DNA from: Stappia stellulata DSM 5886
GTDB taxonomy: Bacteria > Pseudomonadota > Alphaproteobacteria > Rhizobiales > Stappiaceae
Reading direction: 5' to 3'
Length of the DNA stretch: 64,000 nt
Assembly (NCBI RefSeq): GCF_000423705.1
Contig: NZ_KE384082.1
Span: 980,843-1,044,842, forward strand
In this document: piece after piece, positions 54,933 to 63,634 of the stretch
Numbering within the stretch: the first letter of the stretch is position 1
How the letters are laid out: every line of letters starts with the position of its first letter
Notes under the pieces: generated by a model
The model's input: the letters and a program-made list of their open reading frames with translations, nothing else
Databases searched by the model: none
What the model was told of the DNA's origin: nothing
Made by a program: the position numbers and the translations under genes

Positions 54933-55406
54933 TCACAGTCCCGCTGCGAAAGGCAGGAGATTGTCGTCCTTCAGCGTTTCCATGGCGATGGAGGAGCGCA
55001 CATTGCGCACCGAATCATGCGGCAACAGATCCTCGTTGATGAAATCGGCGAGCGCCGCGAGATCGCGCACGACAACCTTGAGCAGATAGTCCATGTCGCC
55101 CGTCATCACATGCGCTTCCTGCACCTCCGGCAAGCCCCGCACCAGATCCTTGAACCGCCGCGCATTCTGCCGGCTGTGCGCATCGAGCGCCACGCCGACG
55201 AAAGCCACCACCGTGAAGCCCACCGACGCGGGGTCGATGTCGGCCCGGTAGCGGCGCAGCACGCCGGTCTCCTCCAGCCGCTGTCGGCGACGCGAAACCT
55301 GCGAGGCCGACAGGCCGATGCGCTCGCCGAGCTGCTGGTTCGTCACGGCCGCATCGTCCTGAAGAAACGCGAGGATCCTCGTATCGAACCCGTCAATATC
55401 GATCAT
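54933..55406 (-). CDS. Lrp/AsnC family transcriptional regulator
   Basis: Regulator of 157 residues with an N-terminal helix-turn-helix (VTNQQLGERIGLSASQVSRRRQRL) and a C-terminal RAM ligand-binding domain (VAFVGVALDAHSRQNARRF then VMTGDMDYLLKVVVRDLAAL). ATG 55406 is immediately followed, going upstream, by the palindrome at 55430. It is divergent from hppD, which it probably regulates in response to an aromatic amino acid or its breakdown product, in line with many Lrp-hpd pairs. Confidence 0.94.
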   Translation of the reverse strand: MIDIDGFDTRILAFLQDDAAVTNQQLGERIGLSASQVSRRRQRLEETGVLRRYRADIDPASVGFTVVAFVGVALDAHSRQNARRFKDLVRGLPEVQEAHVMTGDMDYLLKVVVRDLAALADFINEDLLPHDSVRNVRSSIAMETLKDDNLLPFAAGL

Positions 55407-55429
55407 TTAGTGCACCCTTATTGGTATCC

Positions 55430-55446
55430 ATGCACATTCTGTGCAT
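55430..55446. promoter_or_regulatory. Lrp-type operator between lrp and hppD
   Basis: ATGCACATTCTGTGCAT is a perfect 7+7 palindrome with a 3-base centre, in the 143-base divergent gap. A further half site GTGCAC lies at 55410-55415. Lrp-family proteins favour such GTGCA-rich inverted repeats, so control of both genes is likely. Confidence 0.75.
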
Positions 55447-55549
55447 CACACCTCATGACGCAAGCCCCTTTGCACACATCTTGCGCCCTTGATCTGTCAG
55501 ACTTCCCTTTAGGCAGTTCGAGATTGCGAACGAGACTGAGGAGGACACC

Positions 55550-56662
55550 ATGGGACCCTTTCCGCACGACGCGCCCCCGGCGAAGATCACCGACGACAAC
55601 CCGGCCGGCACCGACGGCTTCGAGTTCGTCGAATTCGCGCACCCCGAGCCGGAAAAGCTCGACGCGCTGTTCCGCCGCATGGGCTATGTCCCGGTCGCCC
55701 GGCACAAGACAAAGGCGATCACGCTCTACCGCCAGGGCGACATCACCTATGTGCTGAACGCCGAACCCGGCTCCTTCGGCATGCGCTTCGTCGACGAGCA
55801 CGGCCCCTGCGCTCCGGCGATGGCCTGGCGCACGGTCGATGCGAAACACGCCTTCGACCACGCGGTGGCGAAAGGCGCGACGCCCTATGAGGGCGACGAC
55901 AAGACGCTCGACGTCCCGGCGATCGTCGGCATTGGCGGGTCGCTCTTGTATTTCGTCGACACCTACGGCACGAGCGGCAGCGCCTATGACGCGGATTTCG
56001 AGTGGCTGGGCGAACGCGATCCCAAGCCGGAAGGCGTCGGCTTCTATTACCTCGACCACCTGACGCACAACGTCTACCGCGGCAACATGGACAAGTGGTG
56101 GGACTTCTACCGCGACCTGTTCAACTTCAGCCAGATCCACTTCTTCGACATCGACGGGCGCATCACCGGCCTCGTCAGCCGCGCGATCACCTCGCCCTGC
56201 GGCAAAATCCGCATCCCGCTGAACGAGTCCAAGGACGACACCAGCCAGATCGAGGAATACCTGAAGAAGTACAAGGGCGAGGGCATCCAGCACATCGCCG
56301 TCGGCACGGACGACATCTACGGTTCCACCGACCGGCTTGCGGACAATGAGCTGAAGTTCATGCCCGGCCCGCCCGAAACCTACTACGAGCGCTCGCACGA
56401 GCGCGTGCAGGGCCACGACGAACCGATCGACCGCATGAAGACCCACGGCATCCTCATCGACGGCGAGGGCGTGGTCGACGGCGGCACGACCAAGATCCTG
56501 TTGCAGATCTTTTCCAAGACCGTCATCGGGCCGATCTTCTTCGAATTCATCCAGCGCAAGGGCGACGAGGGCTTTGGCGAGGGCAACTTCCGCGCCCTGT
56601 TCGAGTCCATCGAGGAAGACCAGATCCGCCGTGGCGTGATCGGCGCGGACGCGGCCGAATAA
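55550..56662 (+). CDS. hppD: 4-Hydroxyphenylpyruvate dioxygenase
   Basis: Non-haem Fe(II) enzyme converting 4-hydroxyphenylpyruvate to homogentisate in tyrosine catabolism. The 370-residue protein starts at ATG 55550 behind GGAGGACACC. Iron ligands are His in YLDHLTHNVYRG, His in GIQHIAVGTDDIYGST and Glu in GPIFFEFIQRKGDEGFGEGN. The C-terminal helix EGNFRALFESIEEDQIRRGV is typical. The N-terminal vicinal-oxygen-chelate half has DGFEFVEFAHPEP. Homogentisate dioxygenase genes are not in the window. Adjacent divergent lrp is the likely regulator. Confidence 0.96.
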   Translation: MGPFPHDAPPAKITDDNPAGTDGFEFVEFAHPEPEKLDALFRRMGYVPVARHKTKAITLYRQGDITYVLNAEPGSFGMRFVDEHGPCAPAMAWRTVDAKHAFDHAVAKGATPYEGDDKTLDVPAIVGIGGSLLYFVDTYGTSGSAYDADFEWLGERDPKPEGVGFYYLDHLTHNVYRGNMDKWWDFYRDLFNFSQIHFFDIDGRITGLVSRAITSPCGKIRIPLNESKDDTSQIEEYLKKYKGEGIQHIAVGTDDIYGSTDRLADNELKFMPGPPETYYERSHERVQGHDEPIDRMKTHGILIDGEGVVDGGTTKILLQIFSKTVIGPIFFEFIQRKGDEGFGEGNFRALFESIEEDQIRRGVIGADAAE

Positions 56663-56686
56663 CCGGCCCTCTCCGCCGTCTCGAAC

Positions 56687-56714
56687 AAAAAAGGGCGCGG
56701 CCATCGCCGCGCCC
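56687..56714 (-). terminator. Rho-independent terminator of the trehalose operon
   Basis: GGGCGCGGC and GCCGCGCCC form a 9-bp stem with a CATC loop, preceded on the + strand by six A. On the reverse strand it therefore reads as a stem followed by six T, right for ending transcripts coming from otsA. It may also help end hppD transcripts, lacking a T-run in that direction. Confidence 0.75.
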
Positions 56715-56805
56715 GCAGACTGGTGACAGGGGGCGACCCGGTATCGGAGAGCCAAAAACCTATCCGTTTTAAGAAGTTGCCAGCCGCGACACCGTGCCTC
56801 CCCGA

Positions 56806-56836
56806 TCCCGGATCGCAGCTCACGCTGCGTCCGGGA
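56806..56836. repeat. Extragenic palindromic element
   Basis: TCCCGGATCGCAGC and GCTGCGTCCGGGA pair over 13 bases with one bulged T around a TCAC loop. It sits in the 260-base convergent gap of hppD and otsA. The CCCGGAT...CTGCGTCCGGGA form is that of short intergenic palindromic repeats common in alphaproteobacteria, so other copies in the genome are expected. Confidence 0.6.
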
Positions 56837-56922
56837 GGACGCCTCTTCCGGGGCCTTGCCATCATCCCCACGGCGCGGCCATAGCTGCGCCCTTTGTCGT
56901 TTGAACTCGATTGCGAACGCGT

Positions 56923-58308
56923 TCAGCCGTTTGAACGCCCAAAGGCCTTCAGCGTGTCGAGGAAGGATTTCGCCCAGGCGGCCGCATCGTTTTGCTGGAT
57001 GCGGTCGAAGATCGCCTGCCAACGGTCACGACGTTCATCGAGCGGCATGTTGAGCGCGGTCTGCAATGCGCCGGCCACGCCTTCCGCGGAATAGGGATTG
57101 ACGATCACCGCCTCCGGCATGCCTTCCGCCGCCCCGGCGAAGCGCGACAGCACCACCACGCCCGGATCTTCCGCCCGTTGGGCGGCCACATATTCCTTGG
57201 CGACAAGGTTCATGCCGTCGCGCAAGGGGGTGATCAGAGCGATGCGGCTGGCGCGATAGATGCCGGCAAGCGCGCGCCGGGTAAAGCCGCGCGTCATGTA
57301 GCGGATCGGTGTCCAGTCGAGGTCGGCGAACCGGCCGTTGATGTTTCCGGTCAGTTCCTCCAGCTCGCTGCGGATGTCGGCATAGGCGTCAAGCTCGGAG
57401 CGCGACGGCGGCGCCACCTGCATGAGACTGACCCGGCCGCGGTTTTCCGGATAGTCCTCCAGCAAACGTTCGAATGCGCGGAAGCGTTGCGGCAGACCTT
57501 TCGAATAGTCGATCCGGTCGACACCGATCATCTGGTGCCGCCCGGCAAGCAACTTCTCGATCCGGTGCGTTTGGCGCCGCGCCTCGACGGTGGTCGCCTG
57601 GCGCGCAAAGCCGGCCGCATCGATCCCGATGGGAAAGGCGCGCGCCGCAACCCGGCGCCCATCGGCCACCACGGTGTCCTCACCGCCCTCGCTGACCCCC
57701 AGTTCCTCGACGACGAAGCGGCGGAAGTTGGCGGCATCGCGCGTCGACTGGAAGCCGATCACGTCATAGGCGAGCATCCGCCGGGCGAGGGTTGCAGCGT
57801 TCGGCAGCGCCGCCAGCACCTCCGGTGCAGGAAAGGGAATATGAAGAAAGAAGCCGATGGGATTGCGCACGTCCATCGCCCGGAGCTCCGCGCCGAACGA
57901 CAGATAGTGATAGTCGTGAACCCAGATGGTGTCATCGGGTTCGATCAGCGGGCGCAGCCGCGCGGCGAACCGCTCGTTGACCCTGCGGTATCCGTCCTCC
58001 AGACGCCGGTCGAACACGGCAAGATCGAGCCGGTAGTGCAGCACGGGCCAAAGCGTCTTGTTGGCAAATCCGACGTAGAACTCGTCATGATCGGCCTGGG
58101 TCATGTCCAGCGTCTTGAGCGCGACCTTCTTGCTTCCGCCGGTCTTGAGGTTGCCGAAGGTGCCTTCCTCGGAAATCTCACCGCTCCAGCCGAACCAGAT
58201 GCCGCCGAGCGTGTTCAGCGTGTCGACCAGCGCCACCGCCAATCCCCCGGCCTGCCCCGTGTCCTTGAGCGGGCCGACACGATTGGAAACGACGACGAGG
58301 CGCGACAT
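56923..58308 (-). CDS. otsA: Alpha,alpha-trehalose-phosphate synthase (GT20)
   Basis: Forms trehalose-6-phosphate from UDP-glucose (or another nucleotide sugar) and glucose-6-phosphate. The 461-residue protein has the GT20 landmarks [20 protein letters not shown] (N-terminal acceptor loop), [54 protein letters not shown] (phosphate/sugar-nucleotide Arg and Lys) and [18 protein letters not shown]. It is third in the operon otsB-GH15-otsA. Its usual partner OtsB lies upstream with a GH15 hydrolase between. Osmoprotection is the known role. Confidence 0.96.
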   Translation of the reverse strand: MSRLVVVSNRVGPLKDTGQAGGLAVALVDTLNTLGGIWFGWSGEISEEGTFGNLKTGGSKKVALKTLDMTQADHDEFYVGFANKTLWPVLHYRLDLAVFDRRLEDGYRRVNERFAARLRPLIEPDDTIWVHDYHYLSFGAELRAMDVRNPIGFFLHIPFPAPEVLAALPNAATLARRMLAYDVIGFQSTRDAANFRRFVVEELGVSEGGEDTVVADGRRVAARAFPIGIDAAGFARQATTVEARRQTHRIEKLLAGRHQMIGVDRIDYSKGLPQRFRAFERLLEDYPENRGRVSLMQVAPPSRSELDAYADIRSELEELTGNINGRFADLDWTPIRYMTRGFTRRALAGIYRASRIALITPLRDGMNLVAKEYVAAQRAEDPGVVVLSRFAGAAEGMPEAVIVNPYSAEGVAGALQTALNMPLDERRDRWQAIFDRIQQNDAAAWAKSFLDTLKAFGRSNG

Positions 58309-58362
58309 AAGCGTTCTCCTTGCTTGCCGCCGGCCCCGGAGCGCTTCCGGTCCCTTGCGGTA

Positions 58363-60159
58363 TCAAACCAGACTGTCCCAGCCATCCGACAGGCGCATCG
58401 CGCCGTTGATGATCCCGACCATCGAATAGGTCTGCGGGAAATTGCCCCACATCTCGCCGGTTTGCGGCGTGGTGTCCTCCGACAGCAGGCCAAGGTGATT
58501 CCGGCAGGCGAGCATCGCCTCGTAGATCTCCCGGGCCTCTTCCTTGCGCCCGATCCGCGCGAGCGCGTCGATGTACCAGAAGGTACAGATGTTGAACGCG
58601 TTTTCCGGCGCACCGAAATCATCCGCCGCGTGATAGCGAAACAGATGATGCCCGCGCTTCAGCGTCTCGCCGATGCGTTCCACCGTCGCGATGAATCGCG
58701 GATCCTTCGCCGGCAAAAAGCCGACCTCGGCAATCAAAAGCAAACTCGCGTCGAGATCGTTGCCCTCGAAGCTTTCAACGAACGCACCGACCTTTTCGTT
58801 CCATCCCCGCGTCAGGATCGTGGCGCGAATCTGCTCCGCGCGCTCGTGCCAGTACCGGGCGCGTTCCGCCCGCCCGAACTGCCCCGCGATCTTGGCCAGC
58901 CGGTCGCAGGCCGCCCAGCACATCAGCGACGACGATGTGTGAACCCTTGCGCGCGTGCGAAGTTCCCAAAGTCCGGCGTCCGGCTGATCGTGCATTGCAA
59001 AGGCGCGCTCGCCGATGACCTCCAGCCGCTCGAAATCGTCGATGCCCGGCTGATGCAGCAACCGCTTGTCGAAGAAGGCCTGCGAGGCGCCGAGCACGAT
59101 GTTGCCGTAGACGTCATGCTGGAAATGCTCGTAAGCCTGATTGCCGACCCTGACCGGCCCCATGCCGCGATAACCGGGCAGGTCGACGGTGGTCTCGGTC
59201 AGCGTCTTTTCCAGCGCGATACCGTAGAGCGGCTGGACGTGATCGCCGTTGGTCATCGAGGCGATGTTGTTGATGTAGCGCAGGTAGTTTTCCATCGTCT
59301 CCATTTCGGAGAGCGAATTCAGCGCCCGAACGACGAAGAAGGCGTCCCGCAGCCAGCAATAGCGATAGTCCCAGTTGCGTTCCGTATTGGCAGCCTCGGG
59401 GATCGAGGTGGTGACCGCGGCGACGATCGCGCCGGTCTCCTCGTAGGTACACAATTTCAAGGTGATGGCGGCGCGGATGACCGCCTCCTGATACTCCAGC
59501 GGCAGCCCGAGCCGGCGCGTCCACGTGCGCCAGTAATGGGTTGTCTGTTCCTCGAACTCGCGGCACAGCAAATCCGGATGATTGGTCAGGCTTTCATCGG
59601 GACCAAGGTAAAACGACAACGGCCCGTCGATCAGGAACGGCGTCTCGTCGCGCACATAGGTGACCGGCGCATTGGTTGTCAGGCGAAGGGTCAGGCCGTT
59701 GGCAACGAAGCGCACGTGATTGGACCCGAAGGTGATCTCCGGCTCACGCGCGCCATAGGCAAAGCGCGGCCGGCATTTCACGCGGATCCGGGGATGTCCG
59801 GCGATAACCCGGACCCTCCGCACCAGGGCATTTGGACGGAACATCCGGCCCTTGGCGTGAAACCGCGGCGCGAAATCGCTGATCTCGATTGCATTTCCGG
59901 CATCGTCGAACAGGCGCGTCACCACCACGGCCGTATTTTCGACATAGGCCTGCTCGCTGCGCACGACCCCCACGAGCTCGACGGCGAAGGCCCCGTCGCC
60001 CTCCTCCCCGCGCGTCCCGAGAAGGGAATGAAACACCGGGTCCCCGTCGAACCGCGGCAGGCAGCACCACACCACCCTGGCCATCCGGTCGATCAATCCG
60101 GCGAAGGAACAATTGCCGACGATCGCCAGGTCGAGGGATTGCGGAGGCGTTGGAAACAT
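58363..60159 (-). CDS. Glycoside hydrolase family 15 protein
   Basis: Glucoamylase/trehalase-like enzyme of 598 residues. An N-terminal beta domain (FAPRFHAKGRMFRPNALVRR) precedes the (alpha/alpha)6 barrel. The barrel has NWDYRYCWLRDAFFVVRALN, the GLWELR motif with the general-acid Glu (PDAGLWELRTRARVHTSSSLMCW) and the general-base region QTGEMWGNFPQTYSMVGIINGA. Family members hydrolyse alpha-glucosides; bacterial trehalases of this family are known. ATG 60159 follows the otsB stop directly (TAAATG), so translation is coupled. Being between otsB and otsA, trehalose is the most likely substrate. Confidence 0.9.
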   Translation of the reverse strand: MFPTPPQSLDLAIVGNCSFAGLIDRMARVVWCCLPRFDGDPVFHSLLGTRGEEGDGAFAVELVGVVRSEQAYVENTAVVVTRLFDDAGNAIEISDFAPRFHAKGRMFRPNALVRRVRVIAGHPRIRVKCRPRFAYGAREPEITFGSNHVRFVANGLTLRLTTNAPVTYVRDETPFLIDGPLSFYLGPDESLTNHPDLLCREFEEQTTHYWRTWTRRLGLPLEYQEAVIRAAITLKLCTYEETGAIVAAVTTSIPEAANTERNWDYRYCWLRDAFFVVRALNSLSEMETMENYLRYINNIASMTNGDHVQPLYGIALEKTLTETTVDLPGYRGMGPVRVGNQAYEHFQHDVYGNIVLGASQAFFDKRLLHQPGIDDFERLEVIGERAFAMHDQPDAGLWELRTRARVHTSSSLMCWAACDRLAKIAGQFGRAERARYWHERAEQIRATILTRGWNEKVGAFVESFEGNDLDASLLLIAEVGFLPAKDPRFIATVERIGETLKRGHHLFRYHAADDFGAPENAFNICTFWYIDALARIGRKEEAREIYEAMLACRNHLGLLSEDTTPQTGEMWGNFPQTYSMVGIINGAMRLSDGWDSLV

Positions 60160-60912
60160 TTACCGATCCTTCCGGGGGTGAGCGTGGGAGGGAACGCCAC
60201 CGGCCAGCCACCGGTGCACGCGCTCGACATCGGCGATACGAAACCGGGCCAGGCTTTGGGCGTCGCCGACCTTGATACCAAATCCGCCCATCGCCTCCGT
60301 GATGCGAATGCCGTCCTCGTCGGTCACGTCGTCGCCCACGAAAACGGGCGTGCGTCCGAAGAACGGCGCCTGTTCCATGAAGGTGGTCACGGCCCAACCC
60401 TTGTCGCGATAGGCGGGCTTTGCCTCGACAACCATCTTGCCGCGCACGAGGTGGAGGTCCGGCAGATCGACAATGGCATCCTGCATCACCTCCAGCACCG
60501 CCTGTTCACAATCGGGCGCGATCCGATAGTGCACCGCAAGCGCCGCGCCCTTGTCCTCAATCGAGACCCCCCGCCCGATCAGCCCGCTCCCCGACAGCGC
60601 GGCCTTCAGGATCGCAAGCTCCGGGCCGACAGGCGCGCCCTCGATCTCGTCCTCGGCATGAAAACGGGTCTGAAGCCCGTGCAGGCCGGCGCAAGGAAGG
60701 CGCAACGGATCGAGGAATGTGTCGATCTCGCGGATCGGGCGGCCGCTGACGATGGCGACGGCGCCGCCGAGCTGCGTCATCAAACGCTCGAGGGTGGCAA
60801 CGAGATCCGTGGCGGTTCGCACCGCATCCGGCGTGCGCGCGATATCCACCAGCGTTCCGTCAAAGTCGAGGAACAGGGCGAGGTCATCGGAAACGGGCGG
60901 CGGCATGATCAT
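60160..60912 (-). CDS. otsB: Trehalose-phosphatase
   Basis: HAD-superfamily phosphatase releasing phosphate from trehalose-6-phosphate. The protein has 250 residues from ATG 60912; ATG 60906 is two codons further and neither has a strong ribosome site. HAD motif I is FLDFDGTLVDIA, motif II is AIVSGRPIREID, motif III Lys is in AKPAYRDKGWAVTTF and motif IV is VFVGDDVTDEDGIRI. It heads the trehalose operon. The C-terminal residues overlap nothing; the GH15 start follows immediately. Confidence 0.94.
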   Translation of the reverse strand: MIMPPPVSDDLALFLDFDGTLVDIARTPDAVRTATDLVATLERLMTQLGGAVAIVSGRPIREIDTFLDPLRLPCAGLHGLQTRFHAEDEIEGAPVGPELAILKAALSGSGLIGRGVSIEDKGAALAVHYRIAPDCEQAVLEVMQDAIVDLPDLHLVRGKMVVEAKPAYRDKGWAVTTFMEQAPFFGRTPVFVGDDVTDEDGIRITEAMGGFGIKVGDAQSLARFRIADVERVHRWLAGGVPSHAHPRKDR

Positions 60913-61030
60913 CGGGCCAAGCCTACGCAAACTCTGCCAGGATGAGAAGCGGGCGCAGATGCATTTTCGCAGGTGCACAAAATTCGGCCGCGCGGCAAGG
61001 AAACGCAGGGGCGTCGTTACAGATCCCGGG

Positions 61031-62179
61031 TTACGCCCGCGCGTGTCGCAGCAAGACGGCCGTGCCCAGCCCGCCGGCGCTTGCGATCGCCGCAAGCCCC
61101 TGCGCGCCCTCCGCCTCCCGGCGCAGTTCGTGAAAAAGCCGGACGGCGAGAATGGCGCCGGAGGCACCTATCGGATGACCGCGCGCCAGCGCCCCGCCGC
61201 TTCTGTTGACGCCCGGGCGGTCGAGCTCCAGCCCCTCGACGCAGGCAATCGCCTGCACGGCATAGGCCTCCATCACTTCCGCCACGCGGAGTGCGCGCAG
61301 GTCGGTTGCCGTTGCACGCGCAAGCTTGCTAGCGGCAGCGACAGGCGCAAGGCCCGGGCGCGTCGGGTCGCCCCCGGCGCAGGCCGCGCCGTCGAACCGG
61401 CAAAAAGCTGCGGATGGATTTTTTCGAAGAAACCGCTGCGACACAAGGCATACGACCGCCGCCGCATCGGCGGAGACCGCAGCCGTCGCCGCATGCAGAG
61501 CATGCCCGCCGCTTTGCGCGAGAGGTCGCGAGCGGCGACAGGTCGCAATCGACAGCTTGCGCATATAGGCATCGCGCGCAACGCCCGGAAAGGCGACAAG
61601 CTCGCCGGAAAAGCGCCCGGCCCGCTCGGCTGCCAGCGCCTTTTCATGGCTTTCCACCGTCCAGGCGGCCTGGCGCGCCTCGTCGATCCCGGCCTCGCAC
61701 GCAAGGGCGGCCGCGGCCTCCGCCATTTCGGGGTCGCGGTCGGCCCAGGGGGTGAAGGGCGGACGGGCGTAAGGCCCGGGAGAAACCGTTCCTTGCGAAT
61801 CGACCGCATGGCGCTCTGGCGCGCGCGAGTAGCTTTCCACCCCGCCGGCGAGAACGCAGTCTGCCGCCCCGCTTTCGATCAGTCGCGCTCCCAGAACGAT
61901 CGCATCCAGCCCCGAGCAGCACTGCCGGTCGATCGTCAAGGCCGGCGTTTCCTGCGAAAGCCCGGCAAGCAGTGTCACCCGCCGCGCCGGATTTCCGCCG
62001 CCACAAAGCCCGTTTCCGAAAATGACCTCATCGACGCCGGACGCCGGCACCCCCGCATCGGCAAGCGCCGCCTGAAGCACGGGCGCGGCAAGCTGATCCA
62101 CATCGAGCGCGGCAAGCGCGCCGCCGCGCGGTGCGACCGGGCTGCGCCTTGCCGAAACCAGCCAGACAGGGCGACTCAC
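61031..62179 (-). CDS. Thiolase family protein, atypical (YhfS-like)
   Basis: Thiolase-fold protein of 382 residues beginning at GTG 62179, which overlaps the ligase stop as GTGA. The nucleophile is in LTIDRQCCSGLDAI (Cys87 or Cys88). The His motif GGALARGHPIGASGA is intact. Two other standard sites are altered: the NEAFA stretch is MEAYA, and the second catalytic Cys region CxGGG reads ASAGG near residue 370. A degradative or biosynthetic thiolase needs that Cys, so the chemistry may differ. The gene order BioY-ligase-thiolase matches the yhfU-yhfT-yhfS cluster of Bacillus, associated with biotin and pimelate uptake or synthesis. Confidence 0.8.
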   Translation of the reverse strand: MSRPVWLVSARRSPVAPRGGALAALDVDQLAAPVLQAALADAGVPASGVDEVIFGNGLCGGGNPARRVTLLAGLSQETPALTIDRQCCSGLDAIVLGARLIESGAADCVLAGGVESYSRAPERHAVDSQGTVSPGPYARPPFTPWADRDPEMAEAAAALACEAGIDEARQAAWTVESHEKALAAERAGRFSGELVAFPGVARDAYMRKLSIATCRRSRPLAQSGGHALHAATAAVSADAAAVVCLVSQRFLRKNPSAAFCRFDGAACAGGDPTRPGLAPVAAASKLARATATDLRALRVAEVMEAYAVQAIACVEGLELDRPGVNRSGGALARGHPIGASGAILAVRLFHELRREAEGAQGLAAIASAGGLGTAVLLRHARA

Positions 62180-63621
62180 GCAACCGCCTCCAGCTCTGCG
62201 ACGCGCTGCGCAAGCACCACGAGATCGGGCTTGCCGCCTCCGGTCAGCGGCCAGTCCTGCATGACATGAAACCTGCGCGGGACCTTGATCGGATCGAGAT
62301 GCGCCAGACAATGGCGGCGCAGCAGATCCGGGGCCGGCGCCTCCGCCCCGTCAGTTGCCCGGATCGCGGCCACGATCCTTTGTCCGCGCAAGGGATCGGG
62401 ACGGCCGAAGACGGCACATGCCGCGACCGCCCCATGGGCGAGAAGCACCGCCTCGATTTCCTCGGCAAACACATTCACCCCGGCGCAGACCAGCATGCGC
62501 GACCCGCGACCGAGCAGATGCAATCGGCCGCCCTCGTCGAGAAAGCCCCAGTCGCCGACACTCAACCATTTGCCGTCGCGCCGCGTATCCGGATCGCCGC
62601 CATGGACATAGCGGTCGAAGATCATCGCGCTCGCCACGTGGATCAGCCCCGCCTCCCCGGTCGAAAGGCTGCGGCCCGCCACGTCGCGAATGTCGACCTC
62701 GACCCCGGGAAACGGCCGCCCGACGGAGGATGCAGGATCCTGCGGGCCGCGCGTGGAAATGAAACTCGTCTCCGAGGTTCCGTAAAACTCGTGAAACCGC
62801 GCCGCAGGAAACACGTCCGCCGGCGGGCCGCCGTCGCTGTGCCATTTGGCGCCGCTCAGCAACACGCGTTTTACATCGGGCAGGTGCATTTTCGCGCCCC
62901 GCGCCGCGCGCACCAGGAGATCCAGCTGGGTCGGCGTCGCATACAGAACCGTCGACCCGGCAGACACCATAGCTTGCAGGACACTCCGAGGTCGGAACAC
63001 CGCGCTCAGGTCGAGGCGCGCGCCCATGTGGAGCGCATGCACTGCTCCAAAGAGATGCAGGCTGTGCGACAGGCTGCCCGGAACCGCGATCCGGTCGTCA
63101 CGGCTCAGAGAAAACGCTGCCTCACAGGCGGCAAAGCTCGTCAACCAGGAGGCATGGGAGCGTTGAAAGGCCTTCGCCTGCCCGGTCGAACCGGAGGTAA
63201 GGCCGATGTAAAACGGATCTGGCGGCTCCGGCCGTTTCCCGCTCGGGTCAACCGGCGCCAAAGCGTTCCGGCAGGGACCGGGACTATCTGCGCGCGTGCC
63301 AATCTCGGCGAGCGACCAGAAGCGGAACGACAAAGAGGCGGCGAGTTCCTCTGCCGGAAACCGAGCCGTCGCGGGATCTGCGACGACCGCAACACGACCG
63401 CTGCGCGCAACCGCAAGCACAAGGCAGATGGCATCGAATGGCTCTCGGGTAGAGATCCCGATCCGTGCTTGCGGCTGTTCATGGCGTGCGAGCGCTTCTT
63501 CGACACGACATGTCTCGTCCAGAAGATCTTGCCAGGACACACGTGTCTTGCCGCACACCACCGCTTCATCGTTGGCGCGCAGGCGCGCATGGCGCTCGAG
63601 TGTATCGCCCACGAATGCCAT
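62176..63621 (-). CDS. AMP-forming acyl-CoA ligase (YhfT-like)
   Basis: Adenylate-forming enzyme of 481 residues that activates a carboxylic acid as its CoA ester. Core motifs: YIGLTSGSTGQAKAFQRSHA (P-loop), EFYGTSETSFISTRGP, SVGDWGFLDEGGRLHLLGRG and the C-terminal lysine in WPLTGGGKPDLVVLAQR. The length is that of short-chain/medium-chain ligases. It sits between a biotin transporter gene and a thiolase gene. By analogy with Bacillus YhfT a pimeloyl or other biotin-precursor carboxylate is plausible, but the acid is not predictable. Confidence 0.86.
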   Translation of the reverse strand: MAFVGDTLERHARLRANDEAVVCGKTRVSWQDLLDETCRVEEALARHEQPQARIGISTREPFDAICLVLAVARSGRVAVVADPATARFPAEELAASLSFRFWSLAEIGTRADSPGPCRNALAPVDPSGKRPEPPDPFYIGLTSGSTGQAKAFQRSHASWLTSFAACEAAFSLSRDDRIAVPGSLSHSLHLFGAVHALHMGARLDLSAVFRPRSVLQAMVSAGSTVLYATPTQLDLLVRAARGAKMHLPDVKRVLLSGAKWHSDGGPPADVFPAARFHEFYGTSETSFISTRGPQDPASSVGRPFPGVEVDIRDVAGRSLSTGEAGLIHVASAMIFDRYVHGGDPDTRRDGKWLSVGDWGFLDEGGRLHLLGRGSRMLVCAGVNVFAEEIEAVLLAHGAVAACAVFGRPDPLRGQRIVAAIRATDGAEAPAPDLLRRHCLAHLDPIKVPRRFHVMQDWPLTGGGKPDLVVLAQRVAELEAVA

Positions 63622-63634
63622 CAGACCGCCGACG

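Noticed and set aside
56992..60945. A 1317-residue open frame on the + strand
   Set aside because: It is antisense to otsA, GH15 and otsB, which carry full catalytic motifs. The long frame results from high GC and its low-complexity composition has no domain.
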